Assembly: GCA_051745835.1 (NCBI GenBank) | Contig: JBNJEL010000068.1 | Location: 1 to 10,623, forward strand | DNA: 10,623 bases | Direction: 5' to 3' | From: JBNJEL01 sp051745835 | Lineage (GTDB): Bacteria; Bacillota; Halanaerobiia; Halobacteroidales; Acetohalobiaceae | Shown here: positions 5,556 to 10,623 of the stretch, piece after piece | Position numbering within the stretch: the stretch's first letter is position 1 | How the letters are laid out: each line of letters starts with the position of its first letter | Made by a program: the position numbers and the translations under genes | Notes under the pieces: model-generated | What the model was told of the DNA's origin: nothing | What the model saw: only the letters and a program-made list of their open reading frames with translations | Database searches by the model: none

Positions 5556-6344
5556 ATGCTGCAGGAGAATATTGAAGATGAAATAGTAGAATGGATGCAA
5601 GAACAAGTTGCTAAACGAGATGCAGATGGAGCATTAGTCGGACTCAGTGGAGGTGTCGACTCTTCTACAGTAGCAGGTTTAATTAAGCGAGCATTTGGAG
5701 ACGATAGTTTAGGTGTTTTACTTCCTTGTAGCGGTACAGTAAGCAAAGATGTGGAGTATGCTGAGATGGTAGCTGATGAGTTTGATTTAGAGACTATCTC
5801 AGTTAATCTTAAGGAGGCTTACGAAGGAATCGAAGAGACATTTACTGATATCGATGTGGAAGAAGTTGACCGCGAGTATTGGCCTCAGACTAAGGTGCCA
5901 ACTATCAATCCAGCGCAGCAGAATATAATTACTCGTTTACGAATGATGACTCTCTATTACATTGCTGAAAAGATGAATTATGTAGTAATGGGGACTAGTA
6001 ATCAAAGTGAAATTATTACTGGTTACTATACTCTATATGGTGACGGAGCTACTGATATGAGACCGCTAGGTGATCTTACTAAGATGGAAGTATGGGAGTT
6101 AGCTAAGCGAATTGGAGTACCACAAGAGATTGTTGACCGTCCTCCAACTGGTGGATTACGCGGTGAAGATACTGAAGGTGATGAAGAAGAGTTTGGTATC
6201 AATTATGAGCAGTTAGATGCTATCTATGAAGCAATGGAGAATGGTGAAGACTTAGATCAGTTTGACCAAGATGATGTAGCACGCGTTAAAGAGTTAGTTA
6301 CAGCAGCTAAAGATAAGGAGAAGATTCCTACTTTTACGAGATAG
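5556..6344 (+). CDS. nadE: NH3-dependent NAD+ synthase
   Basis: 262 residues, typical of the short ammonia-dependent class without the N-terminal glutaminase domain. It converts deamido-NAD+, ATP and ammonia to NAD+ in the cytoplasm, the last step of NAD synthesis. The PP-loop ATP pyrophosphatase motif SGGVDSS is at 31-37. VMGTSNQSE (144-152) and the GYYTLYGDGATD block (156-167) match the NAD-synthase fold, and RPPTGGLRGED with a following acidic DEEEFG (195-214) matches the C-terminal substrate loop. The C-terminal third is strongly acidic (EAMENGEDLDQFDQDD), as in halophile proteins. AAGGAGGT (5538-5545) precedes the ATG by ten bases. It lies downstream of the transporter operon with only a weak hairpin between, so co-transcription is possible; a strong terminator closes it. 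Confidence 0.95.
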   Translation: MLQENIEDEIVEWMQEQVAKRDADGALVGLSGGVDSSTVAGLIKRAFGDDSLGVLLPCSGTVSKDVEYAEMVADEFDLETISVNLKEAYEGIEETFTDIDVEEVDREYWPQTKVPTINPAQQNIITRLRMMTLYYIAEKMNYVVMGTSNQSEIITGYYTLYGDGATDMRPLGDLTKMEVWELAKRIGVPQEIVDRPPTGGLRGEDTEGDEEEFGINYEQLDAIYEAMENGEDLDQFDQDDVARVKELVTAAKDKEKIPTFTR

Positions 6345-6365
6345 GATAGATTGCTTATTGTTTAA

Positions 6366-6400
6366 ACCCCTGCTTTTTTTGGCAGGGGTCTTACTTTTAG
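6366..6400. terminator. Intrinsic terminator between convergent nadE and the response regulator gene
   Basis: ACCCCTGC (6366-6373) pairs with GCAGGGGT (6382-6389), an 8-bp GC-rich stem with an eight-base T-rich loop. On the plus strand CTTACTTTTAG follows; on the minus strand the tail is TTAAACAATAAG. The T tails are interrupted, but the position between convergent genes fits a terminator, most clearly for nadE. Confidence 0.75.
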
Positions 6401-6408
6401 GGTGATAA

Positions 6409-7239
6409 TTAGATTAACTCATCAATAATAGCTTGTTGATACTTTACAGCATTATCTTGTTGTAGTTGATTAGTAATATCCTGTGGAAAAGAAAGTTGAT
6501 TAGCAAAATTAATAGTATCATCAGCAGTTAGGTCTTTAAACTCTGTTTTTAATCTATCAATTAATGTTTTCATGCCTGGCTTAGAAGTAAGAGGTAATAA
6601 GAATAGGTAATTAGTTTGATTAAGAGTATAGAGGTGGTCGATAGTTCTAATTAGATTAAGTAGTTGGTCTTTAGTTATCTTGTGATTAGAATTATCATTT
6701 AAACTAAGTTTGAAGATGGAAAATGGTAAGTTTGATCTTAGAGAACGATTAATTTCTGTTAATAGTTGGACCTTAAAATAGTTAAATTCATTCTGTACTT
6801 TATTATCTTTATTTGTTATCTCTTTTTGAGTTGGACAGAGTTTAGGATTGATAATACATTCATCATCTACTGCAAGATAGTAATTAATTTTATCAATTAA
6901 GTTCTTTTCTTTAAATGGTTTGAGAATGTAGTCATTAGCTTTTAAATTAAATGTTTTAAGAACTGTCTGTTTATTATTATCATCACTAATAATTATTACT
7001 GGCAATGCAGGATAATTTTCTTTTAAGTAAGGTAATAAATCAAGCCCATCCTCACCGTTTAAATTAGTATCTAATAGCACTAAGTCGATTGTTGCTAGGT
7101 CTTTATTTTGAGCAAAAGTTTCTTTTTTAACTTGGAATGAATTTTTAGCTTCGCAGATATTAAAATCATAATTTTTAAGTAACATCTTAATTCTATGTCT
7201 TAAGAATGATGAATCTTCAATTAATAGTATATTGCTCAT
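6409..7239 (-). CDS. Response regulator with receiver domain and degenerate GGDEF-like output domain
   Basis: 276 residues. Residues 1-122 are a complete receiver: acidic pair Glu8-Asp9 (LLIEDS), phospho-acceptor Asp57 (LVLLDTN), Ser85 (VIIISDD) and Lys107 (YILKPF). A linker rich in N, K, Q and T (about 123-150) leads to a C-terminal part that has the outline of a diguanylate cyclase domain: LLTEINRSLRSNLPFSIFKLSL (159-180), then LIRTIDHLYTLNQTNYLFLLP (196-216), then a helix. The GG(D/E)EF signature is replaced around TNYLF (209-213) and the metal-binding aspartate is not seen, so cyclase activity is unlikely. No DNA-binding domain is recognisable. No histidine kinase is adjacent. The gene is visibly more AT-rich than its neighbours. 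AGGGAGGT at 7246-7253 precedes the ATG by six bases. The receiver is certain; the GGDEF relationship is inferred by eye. Confidence 0.85.
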   Translation of the reverse strand: MSNILLIEDSSFLRHRIKMLLKNYDFNICEAKNSFQVKKETFAQNKDLATIDLVLLDTNLNGEDGLDLLPYLKENYPALPVIIISDDNNKQTVLKTFNLKANDYILKPFKEKNLIDKINYYLAVDDECIINPKLCPTQKEITNKDNKVQNEFNYFKVQLLTEINRSLRSNLPFSIFKLSLNDNSNHKITKDQLLNLIRTIDHLYTLNQTNYLFLLPLTSKPGMKTLIDRLKTEFKDLTADDTINFANQLSFPQDITNQLQQDNAVKYQQAIIDELI

Positions 7240-7280
7240 TATTTTACCTCCCTGATTGTGATTGTTAAGTATTTAATATG

Positions 7281-7289
7281 ATTATACCA
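7281..7289 (-). promoter_or_regulatory. Extended -10 promoter of the response regulator gene
   Basis: Read on the minus strand, TGGTATAAT (complement of 7281-7289) is a perfect TATAAT with an upstream TGn. No good -35 is present at 17 bases, which is tolerated with an extended -10. It lies about 40 bases before the start codon. Confidence 0.6.
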
Positions 7290-7426
7290 ATTAATTATAA
7301 AAAAGAAAAATATTCTTATTGATTAATGATTTTGAAGGTATATTGGCAGTGAGAGAGTCTAATTTAAGTAGCTATAAAGGAAAAAGAGTATCATTAACTT
7401 AATATAGATAGTAAAGGATTGAGATT

Positions 7427-7433
7427 AGGAGGT
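7427..7433 (+). promoter_or_regulatory. Ribosome binding site that fixes the fumarase alpha start
   Basis: AGGAGGT lies six bases before ATG 7440. An in-frame TTG at 7419 would start upstream of this site and encode it, so it is not the real start. Confidence 0.9.
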
Positions 7434-7439
7434 AATCGA

Positions 7440-8297
7440 ATGGCTATTCATGTTACAGAGATTAGTGAGACAGTAGCTCAGATGTGTCAGGAAGCTAACT
7501 ATAACTTAGGTGATGATGTAATTGCTGGTTATAAGCAGGCTTTAGCAAAGGAAGATTCTGCTGTGGCACAGGAGGTTTTAGAACGGTTAATAGAGAATGC
7601 TCAAATAGCTCGTGAAGAAAAGATGCCAGTCTGTCAGGATACCGGGATGACGGTAGTCTTTGTTGAGTTAGGACAGGAGGTTGAGATTAAGGGCGGTAAT
7701 CTAACAGCCGCAATTAATCAAGGAGTAAGAGATGGCTATCAAGAAGGCTATCTACGCAAGTCAGTCGTAGCCGATCCCTTAGAGCGTGAGAATACTAATG
7801 ATAATACTCCGGCAGTGATTTATACGGAAGTAGTACCGGGGGATGAGTTGAAGCTAACTGTAGCGCCGAAGGGCTTTGGTAGTGAGAATATGAGTCAGAT
7901 TAAGATGTTAACTCCGGCTGCTGGTCGCGAGGGCGTTAAAGATTTTGTAGTGCAGACGGTTAAGGAAGCAGGAGCTAATCCTTGTCCGCCAATAGTAGTA
8001 GGAGTAGGAATAGGTGGTACTTTTGAGAAGGCAGCTCTTTTAGCTAAGAAATCGCTGCTGCGTCCGCTAGATAGTCAGCCTCAGGAAGCTAAGTTGGCTA
8101 AGTTAGAAGCAGAATTATTAAGTGAGATTAATCAGTTAGGAATTGGTCCACAGGGCTTTGGCGGTCAGACAACAGCTCTTGGGGTGAATGTAGAGACCTA
8201 TCCCACCCATATTGCGGGACTGCCAGTAGCAGTAAATATTAATTGTCATGTTAGCCGTCACTGTGAAAGAGTCTTAACAGCAAAGGAGGGGGAGTAG
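7440..8297 (+). CDS. Class I fumarate hydratase, alpha subunit
   Basis: 285 residues from ATG 7440. It is the N-terminal (Fumerase) half of the two-subunit [4Fe-4S] fumarase/L-tartrate dehydratase family, which interconverts fumarate and L-malate. Cluster ligands are seen as Cys65 (MPVCQDTG), Cys182 (NPCPP) and Cys269 (NINCHVSRH). ENTNDNTPA (117-125), APKGFGSENMS (142-152), VGVGIGGTFEKA (187-198) and GIGPQGFGGQTTALG (234-248) are family blocks around the substrate site. The stop codon is directly followed by the ATG of the beta subunit, so the two are translationally coupled. Malic enzyme downstream argues for fumarase rather than tartrate dehydratase. No strong promoter was found upstream; weak candidates are the TATATT at 7339 and the TATAAA at 7373. 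As an oxygen-labile enzyme it fits an anaerobe. Confidence 0.95.
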   Translation: MAIHVTEISETVAQMCQEANYNLGDDVIAGYKQALAKEDSAVAQEVLERLIENAQIAREEKMPVCQDTGMTVVFVELGQEVEIKGGNLTAAINQGVRDGYQEGYLRKSVVADPLERENTNDNTPAVIYTEVVPGDELKLTVAPKGFGSENMSQIKMLTPAAGREGVKDFVVQTVKEAGANPCPPIVVGVGIGGTFEKAALLAKKSLLRPLDSQPQEAKLAKLEAELLSEINQLGIGPQGFGGQTTALGVNVETYPTHIAGLPVAVNINCHVSRHCERVLTAKEGE

Positions 8298-8834
8298 ATG
8301 AGTCAGATTCGACTAGAGACCCCGCTAAGTTCTACTGACGTGGAGCAGTTAGAAGCAGGAGATCGCGTCTTATTATCTGGTACGATCTATACTGCCCGTG
8401 ATGCTGCCCATAGTCGCTTAATATCAACTTTAGAGGCAGGCGAGGAGTTACCTCTGCCTTTAGAGGGGCAAGTGATCTACTATGTTGGACCAGCGCCAGC
8501 CAAGCCGGGGCAAGCTATTGGTTCGGCAGGTCCGACTACTAGTTACCGTATGGACTCTTTTACTCCGCAGTTAATCGAGGCAGGATTAAAGGGGATGATT
8601 GGCAAAGGTGATCGCAGTCCAGAAGTGATAGAATCAATGAAGGAAGAAGGAGCGGTCTACTTGGGAGCAATTGGCGGAGCAGCAGCGTTAATTGCCCAGT
8701 GCATTAAGTCCGCTGAAGTGATTGCCTACCATGATTTAGGTACGGAAGCAGTAAGGAAGTTAGAGGTAGAGGATTTTCCGGTCTTAGTAGTGATCGATAG
8801 TCAGGGGAATTCACTCTACCAAAATGGTAAATAG
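8298..8834 (+). CDS. Class I fumarate hydratase, beta subunit
   Basis: 178 residues, the C-terminal (Fumerase_C) half of class I fumarase. Family blocks: DRVLLSGTIYTARDAAH (22-38), YYVGPAPAKPGQAIGSAGPT (61-80) with TTSYRMD, then GMIGKGD (99-105), GAVYLGAIGGAAAL (118-131) and AYHDLGTEAVRKLEVEDFP (143-161). It pairs with the alpha subunit to form the active site. The ATG starts immediately after the alpha stop codon, and the ribosome binding site AAGGAGG (8283-8289) lies within the end of the alpha gene. Length is normal for a separate beta subunit. The same family includes L-tartrate dehydratase beta, which cannot be excluded by sequence alone. Confidence 0.95.
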   Translation: MSQIRLETPLSSTDVEQLEAGDRVLLSGTIYTARDAAHSRLISTLEAGEELPLPLEGQVIYYVGPAPAKPGQAIGSAGPTTSYRMDSFTPQLIEAGLKGMIGKGDRSPEVIESMKEEGAVYLGAIGGAAALIAQCIKSAEVIAYHDLGTEAVRKLEVEDFPVLVVIDSQGNSLYQNGK

Positions 8835-8861
8835 ACTTCACTTTTGGTAAAAAGTTTGGTA
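8817..8861 (+). repeat. Cluster of TTTGGTA/TGGTA motifs around the malic enzyme promoter
   Basis: TACCA-AAA-TGGTA (8817-8829) is a perfect inverted repeat over the end of the beta gene. TTTGGTA then recurs as direct copies at 8843-8849 and 8855-8861, the first in the -35/-10 spacer and the second running into the -10. A 6-bp hairpin ACTTTT/AAAAGT (8840-8845 with 8850-8855) overlaps them. This could be an operator, or chance in AT-rich DNA. Confidence 0.35.
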
Positions 8862-8865
8862 TGAT
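8837..8865 (+). promoter_or_regulatory. Sigma-A promoter for malic enzyme
   Basis: TTCACT (8837-8842, four of six consensus bases) is 17 bases from TATGAT (8860-8865), which also has the extended TGG (8857-8859). The start would be near 8871-8873, about 33 bases before the ATG. It lets the gene be expressed apart from fumarase. Confidence 0.65.
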
Positions 8866-8904
8866 AGGGACTGTAAATCATTCTGTGTTCATAGGAGGCT
8901 TATA

Positions 8905-10134
8905 ATGGATTTAAAAGATAAAGCATTGGAGTTACATCGAGCGAACCAGGGCAAATTGGAGGTGCAGACTAAGGTTAGTGTAGAGAATGAAGAGGATCTA
9001 TCCTTAGCTTACTCTCCGGGGGTAGCCCAACCTTGTTTGGAGATTAAGGAAGATCGTGAGCAGGTCTTTACTTATACTAATAAGTCTAACTTTGTAGCAG
9101 TAGTCAGTAATGGTAGTGCCGTATTAGGTTTAGGAGATATTGGCGCTGAGGCTTCGATGCCGGTAATGGAAGGTAAGTCCGTACTCTTTAAGGAGTTTGG
9201 CGGTGTGGATGCTTTTCCTATCTGTTTAGATGAATCTGACCCTAAGCGCTTAGTGGAGACAGTTAAACAGTTAGCGCCTACTTTTGGCGGGATTAATTTA
9301 GAGGATATTAAGTCGCCAGAATGTTTCTATATTGAAGAGCGGTTAAAAGAGGAGATCGATATTCCGGTCTTTCATGATGATCAGCACGGTACAGCGATTA
9401 TTACTTTAGCAGGCTTGATTAATGCTTTGCAGTTAGTCGATAAAGAGCTAGATGAGATTAAAGTAGTAATTAATGGAGCAGGAGCAGCAGGAATTAGTAT
9501 TACTAAGCTCTTATTAGCCCAAGGAATTGAAGAGATAACGGTACTTGATAGTCAAGGAGCAATCTATCAAGGGCGCGATAATCTTAATCCTCAAAAGAAA
9601 GAGTTAGCCCAAATGACTAATCAGCAGCAACAGCAGGGCGATTTAGCAGAAGTGATTGAGGGAGCAGATGTCTTTGTTGGCGTATCAGTGGCAGGAGTAC
9701 TTAGCCAAGAGATGATCAGTACGATGGCTGATGATCCAATCTTATTTCCGATGGCTAATCCTGACCCTGAGATCTGGCCTGAAGATGCATTAGCTGCGGG
9801 AGCTAAAGTAGTAGGAACTGGTCGTTCGGATTATCCTAATCAGGTTAATAATGTAATGGCGTTTCCGGGAATCTTTCGCGGGGCGTTAGATGTGCGAGCA
9901 ACAGATATTAATGAAGAGATGAAAGTAGCAGCTAGTTATGCCTTGGCTGATTTAATTGCTGAGGATGAATTAGCGGCTGATTATGTAATTCCGAAACCAT
10001 TTGATGAACGAGTCGGTCCTCATGTGGCAGCGGCGGTAGCCCAAGCAGCTGTTGATAGTGGAGTAGCACGAATTGAAGTTAGTTATGAAGAAGAGTTGGC
10101 TAAGGCACAAGAGATGATGACAGAAGATAATTAG
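8905..10134 (+). CDS. NAD(P)-dependent malic enzyme (oxaloacetate-decarboxylating), short form
   Basis: 409 residues, the usual length of the short bacterial malic enzyme (YtsJ-like, without a phosphotransacetylase domain). It decarboxylates L-malate to pyruvate, reducing NAD(P)+. The N-terminal malic domain shows catalytic Tyr36 (LAYSPGV), Lys91 (MEGKSVLFK), the metal ligands Glu133-Asp134 (NLEDI) and FHDDQHGTA (156-164). The Rossmann domain has GAGAAG (191-196) with Asp215 after the second strand (TVLDSQG). MANPDPEIWP (283-292) and NQVNNVMAFPGIFRGALD (312-329) complete the active site. A short poly-Gln stretch (240-244) sits in a surface loop, which is a minor oddity. AGGAGG at 8893-8898 is six bases before the ATG. 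It follows fumarase with a promoter of its own and precedes an NfnA-like gene. Cofactor preference is not decided here; Asp215 is a common position in both types. Confidence 0.95.
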   Translation: MDLKDKALELHRANQGKLEVQTKVSVENEEDLSLAYSPGVAQPCLEIKEDREQVFTYTNKSNFVAVVSNGSAVLGLGDIGAEASMPVMEGKSVLFKEFGGVDAFPICLDESDPKRLVETVKQLAPTFGGINLEDIKSPECFYIEERLKEEIDIPVFHDDQHGTAIITLAGLINALQLVDKELDEIKVVINGAGAAGISITKLLLAQGIEEITVLDSQGAIYQGRDNLNPQKKELAQMTNQQQQQGDLAEVIEGADVFVGVSVAGVLSQEMISTMADDPILFPMANPDPEIWPEDALAAGAKVVGTGRSDYPNQVNNVMAFPGIFRGALDVRATDINEEMKVAASYALADLIAEDELAADYVIPKPFDERVGPHVAAAVAQAAVDSGVARIEVSYEEELAKAQEMMTEDN

Positions 10135-10156
10135 TAGTTAGTAGGGAGGGGAAAAG

Positions 10157-10623
10157 ATGTTTGAAATTATTAAAAAAGAGAGTTTAGCACCAAATGTAGA
10201 GTTATTACGAGTAGCAGCACCTTTAATTGCTGATAAAGCTCAACCAGGACACTTTGTCGTAGTTCGCAATAATCAGCAAGGAGAACGAATTCCACTAACA
10301 ATTGCTGATTATGACCGGGAAGCAGGAACGATAGACTTAGTGATTCAGGCGATTGGTTATTCGACAAAGGAGCTATGTCAGTTAGAAGTAGGTGATGAGA
10401 TCTTAGATATCTTAGGACCACTGGGTGAACCGATTGAGATTGAAGAGTTAGGTACTGTACTCTGTGTAGCCGGTGGAATTGGCGTAGCGCCGATCTATCC
10501 TAAAGCTAAGGAGTTAAAAGCAGCTGGTAATCAGATTATTACTTTAGTGGGCGCGCAGTCCGAAGAGATGATTATTATGAAGGATCGTTTAGAAGCTGTC
10601 TCGGATGAGATCTACTTTAGTAC
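10157..10623 (+). CDS. nfnA: NfnA-like ferredoxin-NADP+ oxidoreductase, FAD/NAD-binding subunit, 3' partial
   Basis: The frame opens at ATG 10157 and stays open to the window edge (155 full codons visible); the usual length is about 280. The opening MFEIIKKESLAPNVELLRV and the block QPGHFVVVR (29-37) are typical of the NfnA/SudB subunit. RIPLTIADYD (44-53) is the FAD-binding motif of the ferredoxin reductase fold, GPLGEP (87-92) follows, and CVAGGIGVAPIYP (103-115) is the NAD-binding motif with its Gly-rich turn. The iron-sulfur cysteines and C-terminus are beyond the edge. With NfnB, expected next, it would couple ferredoxin, NADH and NADPH by electron bifurcation. The main alternative is PyrK, the dihydroorotate dehydrogenase electron-transfer subunit, but the start motif and malic enzyme context favour NfnA. 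GGGAGGGG (10143-10150) is the ribosome binding site, and it follows the malic enzyme stop by 22 bases, so the two are likely co-transcribed. Confidence 0.88.
   Translation, partial: MFEIIKKESLAPNVELLRVAAPLIADKAQPGHFVVVRNNQQGERIPLTIADYDREAGTIDLVIQAIGYSTKELCQLEVGDEILDILGPLGEPIEIEELGTVLCVAGGIGVAPIYPKAKELKAAGNQIITLVGAQSEEMIIMKDRLEAVSDEIYFS

Noticed and set aside
5549..5746. 65-codon reading frame on the minus strand
   Set aside because: It is antisense to the N-terminus of nadE, and the protein is low-complexity Ser/Pro/Thr without family features.
7319..7378. Promoter for the fumarase operon (TTGATT 7319-7324 with TATATT 7339-7344, or TATAAA 7373-7378)
   Set aside because: The first pair has only a 14-base spacer and the second lacks a -35, so neither is strong enough to call.
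7419..7439. TTG at 7419 as the start of fumarase alpha
   Set aside because: It lies before and reads through the ribosome binding site AGGAGGT (7427-7433), which is well placed for ATG 7440.
10170..10421. 83-codon reading frame on the minus strand
   Set aside because: It is antisense to the NfnA-like gene, whose plus-strand product has clear FAD- and NAD-binding motifs.

Overview
The window is a low-GC, Gram-positive-type bacterial chromosome segment. It has strong AGGAGG-like ribosome binding sites, heavy use of TTA leucine codons, a SleB-type spore cortex hydrolase, and several visibly acidic proteins. It also carries an osmolyte-transport operon and a ferredoxin/NAD(P)H transhydrogenase subunit. 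Together these suggest an anaerobic, probably halophilic Firmicute of the Halanaerobiales kind (inference; no search was possible). I see no mobile element, CRISPR array, tRNA or rRNA, and most of the region is ordinary metabolism.

Layout. Positions 1-474 hold the C-terminal part of a SleB/CwlJ-type hydrolase, closed by a strong terminator. Positions 581-997 encode a small membrane-anchored NusG-domain-II protein. A 410-base non-coding stretch follows. It contains a consensus-like promoter, an intrinsic terminator inside the leader, and three short direct repeats. Positions 1408-5480 are a quaternary-amine ABC transporter operon in the order ATPase with CBS pair, substrate-binding lipoprotein 1, permease, substrate-binding lipoprotein 2. 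The two lipoproteins differ: the first has a choline-receptor (ChoX)-like pattern and the second is close to glycine betaine receptors (OpuAC). nadE (5556-6344) follows without an obvious terminator between them and ends at a strong hairpin shared with the convergent gene.

On the minus strand, 6409-7239 encodes a response regulator with an intact receiver domain and a C-terminal domain that looks like a degenerate GGDEF domain. Diverging from it, a plus-strand metabolic block runs from 7440 to the window end: both subunits of a class I [4Fe-4S] fumarase, a short-form malic enzyme with its own good promoter, and the start of an NfnA-like flavoprotein subunit cut by the window edge.

Working together: the transporter would import compatible solutes or methylated amines, with gating by ionic strength or a nucleotide through the CBS domains. 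Fumarase and malic enzyme link fumarate to malate and pyruvate while making NAD(P)H. NfnAB would balance NADH, NADPH and ferredoxin. The points most worth a second look are the conditional-looking leader of the transporter operon, the two receptors of different type served by one permease, the alternative hairpins over the second receptor's ribosome binding site, and the degenerate GGDEF-like response regulator.
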